A program made the position numbers and the translations under genes. 54,816 nt of DNA from Phenylobacterium sp. (GTDB lineage: Bacteria > Pseudomonadota > Alphaproteobacteria > Caulobacterales > Caulobacteraceae): the NCBI RefSeq assembly GCF_020253645.1, contig NZ_JADCBG010000104.1:1-54816 (forward strand), given 5' to 3'. This document shows, one piece after another, positions 44,648 through 52,502 of this stretch (positions within the stretch are counted from its first letter, which is position 1; each line of letters opens with the position of its first letter). The notes under the pieces are model-generated. The model had not been told where the DNA came from. It ran no database searches and saw only the letters and a list, made by a program, of their open reading frames with translations.

Positions 44648-44675
44648 TTGACCCGACCGAGCCGGCGCCTATTCT
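44648..44675 (+). promoter_or_regulatory. sigma-70 promoter of purEK
   Basis: TTGACC (44648-44653), 16-bp spacer, TATTCT (44670-44675), 30 bp before the purE ATG. Good agreement with a housekeeping promoter. Confidence 0.65.
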
Positions 44676-44705
44676 CCGCCCCTCGCCTTTCCGGGGGGCT
44701 ATCCT

Positions 44706-45200
44706 ATGAGTGCTTCCGTCGCGCCCGTGGCCATCATCATGGGCAGCCGCTCGGACTGGCCCACCATGAAGGGCGCCGCCGACATGCTAGAGGCCCTGGG
44801 CGTCGCCTGGGAGGCGCGGGTCGTTTCCGCTCACAGAACGCCCCTTCGCATGGTGGAGTTCGCAAGGGGCGCCCGCGCCGCGGGGATCCGGGTCATCATT
44901 GCTGGCGCAGGCGGTGCCGCGCACCTGCCGGGCATGACCGCGGCCCTGACAGACCTGCCCGTTCTGGGAGTCCCGGTGGAGTCCAAGGCCCTGAAGGGGA
45001 TGGATAGTTTGCTATCCATCGTTCAGATGCCGGCAGGGGTTCCCGTCGCGACTCTGGCCATCGGCGAGCCGGGAGCCCGCAACGCCGGACTCCTTGCCGT
45101 TCAGATCCTGTCGCTGTCTGACCCCGATCTTGCCCGGCGTCTGGCGGACTGGCGTACGGCCCAGACCGCCTCGGTCGCAATTTCGGTCGCCGACGACTGA
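44706..45200 (+). CDS. purE: 5-(carboxyamino)imidazole ribonucleotide mutase
   Basis: PurE isomerises N5-CAIR to CAIR in purine synthesis. [15 protein letters not shown] (~9-23), [11 protein letters not shown] (~39-49) with the catalytic His, and [20 protein letters not shown] (~67-86) are the classic blocks; 164 residues is the usual size. ATG 44706 is the family start. purK begins 7 bp after the stop, making a purEK operon. Confidence 0.96.
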   Translation: MSASVAPVAIIMGSRSDWPTMKGAADMLEALGVAWEARVVSAHRTPLRMVEFARGARAAGIRVIIAGAGGAAHLPGMTAALTDLPVLGVPVESKALKGMDSLLSIVQMPAGVPVATLAIGEPGARNAGLLAVQILSLSDPDLARRLADWRTAQTASVAISVADD

Positions 45201-45207
45201 GAGCGCC

Positions 45208-46281
45208 GTGACGCCCCTTCCTCCAGGCTCCATGATCGGCATACTCGGCGGAGGCCAGCTTGGCCGGATGCTTTCGGCCGCAGCCGCGCGGCTGGGCTTT
45301 GATGTGACCATCCTGGATCCTGAGCCGGACTGTCCCGCCGCCCGGGTCAGCGCCCGGCATCTTGTCGCCGCTTACGATGACATTGAGGCCCTCAGGACAT
45401 TGGCAGGGCTTAGCGCCGTGGTGACCGTTGAGTTTGAGAATGTCCCTGCGGTGGCCCTGGAACGCCTGATGACACTTGGCGTCCCTGTGGCGCCCGGGCC
45501 TCGCGCCCTGGCCATCGCCCAGGATCGGGTGGATGAGAAGACCTTCCTCAACGGCGTCGGGGCGCCGACCGTACCGTTCGAGGCGGCCTCTGATCGGGAG
45601 GGTGCGGCGCGCGCCGCCGCCCAACTCGGGGGCCGGGTGCTGATCAAGACCCGCCGGGACGGTTATGACGGCAAGGGGCAATCCTGGGCGACCTCACCCG
45701 ACCAGGCCGCATCGGTGTTTGCGGCTCTCGGCGGCCGGCCGGTCATCGTCGAGGCACCGGCGGTCTTCCGCAGGGAGCTGTCGATCATCGCCGCCCGTGG
45801 CTGGGACGGCGCCTTCGCCGCCTATCCCCTGGCCGAAAACGAGCATGAGAATGGCGTTCTCAGGCATTCTATAGCCCCTGCCGAGACGGCGCCTGGGACT
45901 GGACGGCAGGCTCAGGAGATCGCTGGAAAGGTGTTGCAGGGTCTGGACTATGTCGGCGTGGCCGGCATTGAACTCTTCGAGCTGGAAGACGGCAGCCTCC
46001 TGGTCAACGAGATCGCCCCCCGAGTCCACAACAGTGGTCACTGGACCCAGGACGGGGCGGCCACGGACCAGTTCGAACAGCAGATCCGCGCCGTCGTCGG
46101 CTGGCCCCTGGGGCCGGTTCACGCCACGGCGCGCGTGCGCATGAGCAACCTCTTGGGTGACGAAATCCTCCAGTGGCCAGTCCTGGCCTCGGACCCGGCA
46201 TGCCGGCTTCACCTGTACGGGAAGCGCGAGGCCCGCGCGGGGCGCAAGATGGCGCACGTCAACCGGGTCTCGCCGCTCTAG
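45208..46281 (+). CDS. purK: 5-(carboxyamino)imidazole ribonucleotide synthase
   Basis: PurK makes N5-CAIR from AIR, ATP and bicarbonate. It is an ATP-grasp enzyme of 357 residues: GILGGGQLGRMLSAAAARLG (~10-29) nucleotide site, DRVDEKTFL, KTRRDGYDGKGQ with the ATP loop, VEAPAVFRRELSIIAAR, and NEIAPRVHNSGHWT with the metal-binding acids. The start is GTG 45208; ATG 45232 is the alternative and has a weaker ribosome binding site. Its stop is convergent with motA after 5 bp. It feeds purE directly. Confidence 0.95.
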   Translation: MTPLPPGSMIGILGGGQLGRMLSAAAARLGFDVTILDPEPDCPAARVSARHLVAAYDDIEALRTLAGLSAVVTVEFENVPAVALERLMTLGVPVAPGPRALAIAQDRVDEKTFLNGVGAPTVPFEAASDREGAARAAAQLGGRVLIKTRRDGYDGKGQSWATSPDQAASVFAALGGRPVIVEAPAVFRRELSIIAARGWDGAFAAYPLAENEHENGVLRHSIAPAETAPGTGRQAQEIAGKVLQGLDYVGVAGIELFELEDGSLLVNEIAPRVHNSGHWTQDGAATDQFEQQIRAVVGWPLGPVHATARVRMSNLLGDEILQWPVLASDPACRLHLYGKREARAGRKMAHVNRVSPL

Positions 46282-46286
46282 CGGGT

Positions 46287-47156
46287 TCAACCCTCCGGAG
46301 GAATGGCCTGGAGGGCTTCCTCGAGCTCCGCGAAGGTCGGTTGCGTCATGCTGGGAACGCTGCCGCGACCAATCTCTACCGAAATCTGAGCGGCGTTGCC
46401 GTGCAAGTGGGCGACGAGAACCGACTGGATGATCCGGTAGAAGGCGGATTCTTCTTCGACGATGGCGTTCAGCCGTGTCGCGAACGGGCCCACCAGGCCA
46501 TAAGCGAGGAACACGCCCAGGAAGGTTCCGACGAGGGCGCTGCCGATCATGCCGCCCAGGACGGCGGGGGGCTCGGTGATGGAGCCCATGGTCTTGATCA
46601 CCCCCAGAACGGCCGCCACGATCCCCAGGGCGGGCAGGGCGTCGGCCATGTTCTGCAGGGCGTGGGCCGGGCCAAGGGCCTCATGGTGGTGCTTCTCGAG
46701 CTGCTTCTCCATGGCGTCCTCGACCTGGTGGGGATCCTCCAGGTTCATCGTCATCATCCGCAGGGTGTCGCAGATGAAGTCCACAGCGAAGTGATCCTTC
46801 TGGATCCGGGGAAAACGACCGAAGAGGGTTGAGTCCTGGGGGTTCTCGATATGACTCTCGAGGGCGATCACCCCCTTGGCCTTCATCGTCTTGGTCAGAA
46901 GAAAGAGCAGGGACAGGAGGTCCCTGTAGTCCGTGGCCTTCCATTTGGGGCCGGCGAAGATCTTGCCCATGCCGCTGGCGACGCCCTTGATCACGTTCGT
47001 CGAGTTTCCGATCAGGAGGGCCGCAATGCCGGCGCCCAGGATCATCGCAATTTCGTAGGGCGCGGCCTTGATGATGACATCCAGCTTGCCGCCATGGATG
47101 AGGTAGACGCCGAAGACGCAGACGAAGAGCAGCACTATGCCGATGATCTGGAACAT
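46287..47156 (-). CDS. motA: flagellar motor stator protein MotA
   Basis: A 289-residue inner-membrane protein that with MotB forms the proton-conducting flagellar stator. Four transmembrane segments are visible: ~1-18, ~34-51, ~174-190 (LPALGIVAAVLGVIKTMG) and ~205-228 (GGMIGSALVGTFLGVFLAYGLVGP, in parts). The LGVIKTM and PPAVLGGMIGSALVGT motifs are typical of MotA; the cytoplasmic loop between TM2 and TM3 is long. motB is not in the window, as in Caulobacter, where motA and motB are unlinked. It implies a flagellated, motile cell. Confidence 0.95.
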   Translation of the reverse strand: MFQIIGIVLLFVCVFGVYLIHGGKLDVIIKAAPYEIAMILGAGIAALLIGNSTNVIKGVASGMGKIFAGPKWKATDYRDLLSLLFLLTKTMKAKGVIALESHIENPQDSTLFGRFPRIQKDHFAVDFICDTLRMMTMNLEDPHQVEDAMEKQLEKHHHEALGPAHALQNMADALPALGIVAAVLGVIKTMGSITEPPAVLGGMIGSALVGTFLGVFLAYGLVGPFATRLNAIVEEESAFYRIIQSVLVAHLHGNAAQISVEIGRGSVPSMTQPTFAELEEALQAIPPEG

Positions 47157-47265
47157 GCATTCAGGCGTCCGGTGGAACCTTCCTGACGTGTAACCTCGGA
47201 ATGCTTAACGTCAGGTGATCATGTTCCGGGTAGCGCCCGGCGGGGGCGGGCCCTATCAGGGGCCG

Positions 47266-48567
47266 ATGTCCAGCGACTCCCCTCAAACCTCCGTCTCGCC
47301 GACTGGACTGCCGCGCTCGACCTTCGCCATCATCTTTGCCGTTTCGATGGTCACCGCCATCGGAAACACCGGCATGATCTCGGTGCTCCCGGCGATCGGC
47401 CGTTCCATCGGCATGCCCGACGCCATGGTTGCGGCCATTTTCTCGCTCTCGGCCCTTCTGTGGGCCTTTTCCTCTCCCTTCTGGGCGCGGATGTCCGACC
47501 GGTTCGGGCGTAAACCTCTGATGATCGTCGGTCTGGCCGGTTTCATGGTCTCCATGGCCTTGTGCTCAGCCGTCGTGGCGGCCGGTCTCCATCACCTGGC
47601 TGCGCCCTTCGTCATCTTTGTCCTGTTCCTGCTGGCGAGGGCGCTCTTCGGCCTGTTCGGAGCCGCGTCCAATCCTGCGACACAGGCCTATGTCGCCGAG
47701 CACACGCCGGAGGTGCAGCGGACCCAGGCCATGTCCGGCCTCGCCGGGGCCTTCAGTCTCGGCACCGTGATCGGTCCCTTTGTCGCGCCACTCTTCGTCC
47801 TGCCCTTTCTTGGTCTTGCAGGTCCTATGGCCTGCTTTGCGCTCATGGCGGGGATCATGCTGGTGGTCGTCTGGAAGCGTCTGCCCGAGAGTCGCTTCCG
47901 CCCTGAGCCCACGTCCGTTGGCCCCATCTTCCGGCGCGAGGCCTCTTCCGGTCCGCCCATGTGGCGGGACCCCCGGATGACTCCCTTCCTGATCTACGGT
48001 TTCATCGTCGCCGTCAGCCAGACTGCCCAGGGACAGACTCTCGGGTTCTTGATCATCGACAAGCTGGCCTTGTCGCCGACGGCGGCCCAGGGGTTCATCG
48101 CCATCGCCATGATGTTCGGCGCGATGGCGGGCCTCCTCGCACAATGGGGTCTGATTCCCCGGTTCGAAATGACCCCGCGTCAACTCCTACGCTGGGGAGT
48201 CGCGGTCGCTGCGATCGGCAACCTGATCGTAGCGGCGGCTCCGGACTACTGGGGTGTGGTTGCAGGATACGCGATCTCCAGCCTGGGCTTCGGCCTCGCC
48301 CGGCCTGGCTTCACGGTCGGCGCCTCCCTCGCGGTCCGGATCGAGGAACAGGCGCGGGCTGCAGGCGCCATTGCTGCGGTCAACGGCATCAATGTCGTGC
48401 TGGCGCCCGCCTTCGTGCTTCTTTACGAAAGGGTGCAGGCTGCGCCCTTCATCCTGAACGCGGCGCTGATGGTCGCCATGCTGGTCTACGCCTACACCAA
48501 CCCGCAGCTGAAATCCGCCAACCCGCGGCCGGCCAGGATCGAGGGCGCCGACGACCCCCTCGTCTAG
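47266..48567 (+). CDS. MFS transporter
   Basis: A 433-residue major facilitator with twelve predicted helices. The signature loop ARMSDRFGRKPLMIVG (~66-81) between helices 2 and 3 is present, as is the RALFGLFGAASNPATQAY helix 4 (~121-138). It resembles multidrug or tetracycline-type exporters (DHA1), but the substrate is unknown. The start ATG 47266 is chosen with CAGGGG upstream; the 17-codon upstream extension is Gly-rich and does not look like MFS. Its stop shares a CTAG with the convergent transglycosylase gene. Confidence 0.88.
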   Translation: MSSDSPQTSVSPTGLPRSTFAIIFAVSMVTAIGNTGMISVLPAIGRSIGMPDAMVAAIFSLSALLWAFSSPFWARMSDRFGRKPLMIVGLAGFMVSMALCSAVVAAGLHHLAAPFVIFVLFLLARALFGLFGAASNPATQAYVAEHTPEVQRTQAMSGLAGAFSLGTVIGPFVAPLFVLPFLGLAGPMACFALMAGIMLVVVWKRLPESRFRPEPTSVGPIFRREASSGPPMWRDPRMTPFLIYGFIVAVSQTAQGQTLGFLIIDKLALSPTAAQGFIAIAMMFGAMAGLLAQWGLIPRFEMTPRQLLRWGVAVAAIGNLIVAAAPDYWGVVAGYAISSLGFGLARPGFTVGASLAVRIEEQARAAGAIAAVNGINVVLAPAFVLLYERVQAAPFILNAALMVAMLVYAYTNPQLKSANPRPARIEGADDPLV

Positions 48568-49787
48568 CTCGGGGGCGACTTCAGGAGGCCCAGGATTTCC
48601 GGCGACAGGTACCCGTCCGCCACAAGGCCGCGGCTCTTCTGCCAGGCGCGAAGCGCCGCCCGGGTCCTCTGCCCGACGACGCCGTCCGGCTCTCCGACGT
48701 CGTATCCCGCAGACTGGAGCGCGATCTGGGCGCCGATCCTGTCGGCTCTCGAGAGGGGAGCTTCCTCGGGCCAGGCGCGGACGAGGCCGGCCCTGCCAGC
48801 GATCCCGTCCGCCAAGAGACCTGTGGCGAGGGCGTAGGTCACCGCATTGTTGTAGCGTCGGATCACGAAGTGATTGCCGAGCAGCAGGAAGGCCGGGCCC
48901 TTTGCGCCCGTCGGGACAATCAACGTCGCCTCCGCCGCCGCCTCGTCCAGGTCCAGGTTCGACCCATCCGCCTGGCGCAGGCCCAGGTCCCGCCAGACCG
49001 GGAGGGGTGCGCTGAGGGCCTCCGCGACCGAGAAGTCGAAGGCCTCCGGAGTCGTGACTTCGATCGCCCAGCCTTGACCCCGTCCCCAGCCCGCCCGGAC
49101 AAGGAGGTTCGCCGAAGACGCGAGGGCGTCCAGCGCGGACCCCCACAGGTCGCGGCGACCATCACCGTCGGCATCGACCGCGAGGCTGAGGAAACTGGAG
49201 GGGATGAACTGGGTCTGCCCCATGGCCCCGGCCCAGGATCCCACCAGTCGGCCCCGCGGCCATTCGCCTGAAGCGATGATGCGGAGGGCTGCCAGAAGCT
49301 GGTCCTCAGCGAAGCCCCGGCGCCGTCCATCGGCCGCCAGAGTCGCCATGGACCTGATCACGTCATGGTCTCCGAGGTTGGCGCCGTAGCCGGACTCCAT
49401 TCCCCAGATCGCAACCAGGATCTCGGTCGGAACGCCCAGGGCGGATACGGCGCTCGAGAGGCCCGGTTCCAGTTCCGCCATGCGGCGCCGTCCGATCGCC
49501 GCGCGGTCCTCGCTCGCGGCGCGTCGCACATAATGGCTGAAGGGGCGGGAGAACTCCGGCTGGTTTCGGTCGGAACCGCGGACCCGGGGGTCAGGGACGA
49601 GGCCCGAGAGCTCCCGTTCCACGACCTCTGCAGGAAGACCGGAGGCAAGGGCGGTGATCCTGAAGGCCGACAACCACTCGGTGAAAGCCGTCTGCGCGGC
49701 AGCCTCAAGGTCGCCGGCGGACCTTGCACCCAGGGCAGGTGTGACGAGGGCTGCGGCGGCCGTGGCGAGGAAGGTTCGGCGCTTCAT
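48564..49787 (-). CDS. lytic murein transglycosylase, MltB-like, with peptidoglycan-binding domain
   Basis: A 407-residue exported enzyme that cleaves peptidoglycan glycan strands with anhydromuramic acid formation. A signal peptide (MKRRTFLATAAAALVTPALG) is followed by the SLT-like domain: IWGMESGYGANLG (~128-140) has the catalytic Glu, and GSWAGAMGQTQFIPSSFL (~186-203) is the family signature. The C-terminal part (~335-405; SAGYDVGEPDGVVGQRTRAAL) is a PG_binding_1 domain. The start ATG 49787 is set by the signal peptide. It faces away from rpmJ across a 152-bp gap. Confidence 0.9.
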   Translation of the reverse strand: MKRRTFLATAAAALVTPALGARSAGDLEAAAQTAFTEWLSAFRITALASGLPAEVVERELSGLVPDPRVRGSDRNQPEFSRPFSHYVRRAASEDRAAIGRRRMAELEPGLSSAVSALGVPTEILVAIWGMESGYGANLGDHDVIRSMATLAADGRRRGFAEDQLLAALRIIASGEWPRGRLVGSWAGAMGQTQFIPSSFLSLAVDADGDGRRDLWGSALDALASSANLLVRAGWGRGQGWAIEVTTPEAFDFSVAEALSAPLPVWRDLGLRQADGSNLDLDEAAAEATLIVPTGAKGPAFLLLGNHFVIRRYNNAVTYALATGLLADGIAGRAGLVRAWPEEAPLSRADRIGAQIALQSAGYDVGEPDGVVGQRTRAALRAWQKSRGLVADGYLSPEILGLLKSPPS

Positions 49788-49856
49788 CCACCCTGAGTTA
49801 GGATGCTCCGGGGCCCGGGGCAACGGCGGCGTCGCCGCAAGGTCCGGTGACCGGAA

Positions 49857-49885
49857 TTGACTTGCCGCCCTCGGTTCCGTATACG
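49857..49885 (+). promoter_or_regulatory. sigma-70 promoter of rpmJ
   Basis: TTGACT (49857-49862), 17-bp spacer, TATACG (49880-49885), 54 bp before the rpmJ ATG. Near-consensus spacing and boxes. Confidence 0.7.
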
Positions 49886-49939
49886 CGCCGCTCACTCGGT
49901 CGCCGGGGCTCTGCTCCGCCCGTACGGAAGACGAAGGTC

Positions 49940-50065
49940 ATGAAGGTCAGAAGCTCGCTGAAGTCGCTCAAGACTCGCCACCGCGACTGCAAGCTGGTGC
50001 GCCGCAAGGGCGTCGTCTACGTGATCAACAAGACGGACCCCCGCTTCAAGGCCAAGCAGGGCTGA
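49940..50065 (+). CDS. rpmJ: 50S ribosomal protein bL36, zinc-free form
   Basis: A 41-residue ribosomal protein of the large subunit. The [13 protein letters not shown] and DPRFKAKQG blocks identify bL36. Only one cysteine is present where the zinc form has C-x2-C and a later C/H pair, so this is the zinc-independent (C-) type usual in alphaproteobacteria. ATG 49940 follows GACGAAGGTC, a modest ribosome binding site. A strong promoter lies upstream. Confidence 0.96.
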   Translation: MKVRSSLKSLKTRHRDCKLVRRKGVVYVINKTDPRFKAKQG

Positions 50066-50209
50066 GGCGCCGTCGGCGGCGGTCCGCGGATCGTCCAAAG
50101 ACCTTCTGTATCCCGCCCTTCGCGACGCCTCGCGGTCAGGGTACAGGCGCTTCAGTCCGCAGCGCCCACGCGCCTCACCTCAGACACATTCCTGCAGGAG
50201 CCTCCGGTC

Positions 50210-50476
50210 ATGGCTGGTGATGACGCCCAATCCGATATCCTTAACCAGGACGCCCAAGGGCGCCTGCGCAGCATTGTCGAGCGCATAGAACGCCTTGAGC
50301 ATGAGAAGGCGGAGGTCATGGAGCAGATCAAGGAAGTCTTCGCCGAGGCCAAAGGCGCCGGCTTCGACGTCAAGATTCTCCGGAAGGTGGTTCGCCTGAG
50401 AAAGCAGGACCGGGCAAAGCGGCAGGAGGAGGAGGCCATTCTCGACCTCTATCTTTCTGCGATGGGCGAGATTTGA
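50210..50476 (+). CDS. gapR: GapR-like nucleoid-associated protein (DUF2312)
   Basis: An 88-residue DUF2312 protein. In Caulobacter the homologue GapR binds overtwisted (positively supercoiled) DNA ahead of replication and transcription and is essential or near-essential. The sequence is nearly all family: [20 protein letters not shown], then [20 protein letters not shown] and [19 protein letters not shown]. It is all-helical and forms a dimeric clamp. ATG 50210 is preceded by AGGAG with 9-bp spacing. The next gene starts within its stop (TTGA), so the two are coupled. Confidence 0.95.
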   Translation: MAGDDAQSDILNQDAQGRLRSIVERIERLEHEKAEVMEQIKEVFAEAKGAGFDVKILRKVVRLRKQDRAKRQEEEAILDLYLSAMGEI

Positions 50477-50811
50477 GAAGGACGCCCGCCGATCCCCGTA
50501 AAGCCGCCCGGCGGGCCGCCCTGAACGCCCTCCGACGCACGCGGCGCAAGGCGGAACTCTCAGGCGTAGACCTCTCCGACTGGGAGGGGGAGTTCCTCGG
50601 TTCGGTGGAGTCGCGGGTCCAGACTTATGGCCGGGCCTTTGGCGATCCTGAAAAGGGCGTCCCGGGACAGGCTCTGTCGGCCCTGCAGCAACGCAAGCTC
50701 AAGGAGATAGCGGCGAAGGCCGCTGGTCATCCGCCACCCTCGTCGGCCGGCCGCCGCCCTCTGCGTCGAAAACGGGACCGTGAGGCAGGGTCCGGTGAGG
50801 ATCAGGACTGA
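50473..50811 (+). CDS. basic hypothetical protein coupled to gapR
   Basis: A 112-residue protein of unknown function, very basic ([20 protein letters not shown] at the start), with a structured-looking centre ([20 protein letters not shown], ~28-48) and a helix [17 protein letters not shown]. It starts at TTG 50473 inside the gapR stop codon, which supports it as real and co-translated. I do not recognise a family, but composition suggests a nucleic-acid or ribosome partner. Its tail is disordered. Confidence 0.6.
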   Translation: MRRTPADPRKAARRAALNALRRTRRKAELSGVDLSDWEGEFLGSVESRVQTYGRAFGDPEKGVPGQALSALQQRKLKEIAAKAAGHPPPSSAGRRPLRRKRDREAGSGEDQD

Positions 50812-50823
50812 GCCGGAGGGCCT

Positions 50824-52296
50824 TCAGCCGCCATCCAGTCCCGCCAGGTCTCCAAGGCCATTTTCCCGGACCTTCCGGTAGAGGGTCGAGCGTCCGATCC
50901 CAAGGCGACGGGCCACCTCGCTCATATGGCCCTGGTATCGCTCAAGGGCCAGCCGGATCAGGTCGCCCTCGATGGCCTCAAGCGCCCTCATGTGGCCGTC
51001 CTCATCAAGGATCCGTACGGGATGTGCGGCGGTCTCGGCGTCAGGGTCCTCCGCCGGGGCGGGAACCAGTCCCGGCGCCATAGGCGGCGGCGGGGATGCC
51101 AGGTGCGCCTCCGACGGGGGCGAGAGGCCCGAGATTGCGGGGAAGTCGTAGGGTCGAAGCTGATGGCCATCCGAGAGCACAATCGCCCTGTAGACTGCAT
51201 TCTCGAGCTGGCGGATGTTCCCCGGCCAGTCATGGCGCACGAGGAGTTCAAGCGTCTCGGGGGTTGCACCGGTGACGGTCCGGCCCTCCTCAAGGCTGAT
51301 GCGCCGAATGAAGGATTCCATAAGGGCGGGGATGTCTTCCCTGCGCTCCCTGAGGGGCGGAGCTTCGATGGGAAACACGTTGAGGCGGTAGAAGAGATCT
51401 TCGCGGAAGCCGCCCTCCGCGACGGCCCGTGAGAGATCTCTGTTCGTAGCCGAGATGATCCGGACATCCACCTTGCGCGACCGGCGGGAGCCCACGGGAT
51501 CGATTTCTCCCTCTTGGAGAACACGCAGCAGCTTGACCTGAACGTCCATCGGCAACTCACCGACCTCGTCAAGCAGAAGAGTGCCGCCGTTGGCCTCCTG
51601 GAACTTTCCCGCGTGCTTTTCCGTTGCGCCGGTGAAGCTTCCCTTTTCGTGGCCGAAGAGGAGGGACTCGACGAGGGCGCCGGGAATGGCTCCGCAATTG
51701 ACGGCGACAAAGGGCCGGCCCGCGCGATCCGAGGACCCGTGAACGGCCCGTGCGATGACCTCCTTGCCGACGCCGCTTTCTCCAGTAATCAGCACCGGTA
51801 TGGAAGATCGGGCGGCGCGCTCGCCCATCCGCCTCACGATCTGCATGGCCGGCGAGTCCCCGACCAGGTCGGAGAAGGTCGTCTTGCCCTCGGCGCGCTT
51901 CCGCAGCTGTGCCACCTCGGATTTGAGGGCGCCAATCGACAAGGCGTTATTGATGGAGATCGTGATCCGCTCCGGCGAAGCGGGCTTGACGAAGAAGTCC
52001 GTGGCTCCCGCCTGCATGGCCGACACGACCGTGTCGATACCTCCCGAGGCGGTCAGGACGATCACTGGATGCTGATGTCCCCGAACCCGCAGATCACCGA
52101 GGGTTTCCAGTCCTGATCGGCCGGGCATGACCAGGTCGAGGAGGATCAGGTCGCAGGCGCCTCCTGAGTCCAGCCGCTCCAGCAGAGCGTCGCCGCTGGG
52201 CAGGACCCCGGCGACAAAGCCCTCCCGCTCGAGAACCGCCTGAATGAGGCGTCTCTGGGTTGGATCATCATCCACAACAAGGATCGTCTTGCTCAA
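50824..52296 (-). CDS. tacA: sigma-54-dependent response regulator, TacA-like
   Basis: A 490-residue NtrC-type activator. Receiver with VVDDD (7-11) and phospho-Asp54 (LLDLVMPG); AAA+ domain with Walker A GESGVGKE (172-179), the sigma-54 contact loop GSFTGA (219-224; the usual GAFTGA has Ala), Walker B GGTLLLDEVGELP; a C-terminal Fis-type HTH (MSEVARRLGIGRSTLYRKV, ~460-478). The receiver-AAA+ sequence around MQAGATDFFVKPASPERI resembles Caulobacter TacA, which drives stalk and cell-cycle genes. Start TTG 52296 (LSKTILVVDDD) suits the family; the ATG 44 codons earlier adds an unrelated leader. The name rests on resemblance by eye. Confidence 0.88.
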   Translation of the reverse strand: MSKTILVVDDDPTQRRLIQAVLEREGFVAGVLPSGDALLERLDSGGACDLILLDLVMPGRSGLETLGDLRVRGHQHPVIVLTASGGIDTVVSAMQAGATDFFVKPASPERITISINNALSIGALKSEVAQLRKRAEGKTTFSDLVGDSPAMQIVRRMGERAARSSIPVLITGESGVGKEVIARAVHGSSDRAGRPFVAVNCGAIPGALVESLLFGHEKGSFTGATEKHAGKFQEANGGTLLLDEVGELPMDVQVKLLRVLQEGEIDPVGSRRSRKVDVRIISATNRDLSRAVAEGGFREDLFYRLNVFPIEAPPLRERREDIPALMESFIRRISLEEGRTVTGATPETLELLVRHDWPGNIRQLENAVYRAIVLSDGHQLRPYDFPAISGLSPPSEAHLASPPPPMAPGLVPAPAEDPDAETAAHPVRILDEDGHMRALEAIEGDLIRLALERYQGHMSEVARRLGIGRSTLYRKVRENGLGDLAGLDGG

Positions 52297-52502
52297 GGAC
52301 CGGCTTCCCCAGAGTTTGCGACCGGGTGTCGGACCCGTCGGTCCGGGAAGGTCGCGTACGCCGGTAAAGGCGAGGTTTCTCTTCCAAGAACACCAGGTCC
52401 CGCACTGTGGCAAGTGACGCCATGTCATGGCTTGCCGTTGCCACGGTGTCGGGCATATTCACCTGGCGGCCGGACTTGGGGCCCAGTGGGGAGGAGACAA
52501 CC

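Noticed and set aside
47157-47265. CtrA site before motA (GTAA ... TTAAC).
   Set aside because: The spacing between half-sites is 11, not 7, so it does not fit the CtrA box.
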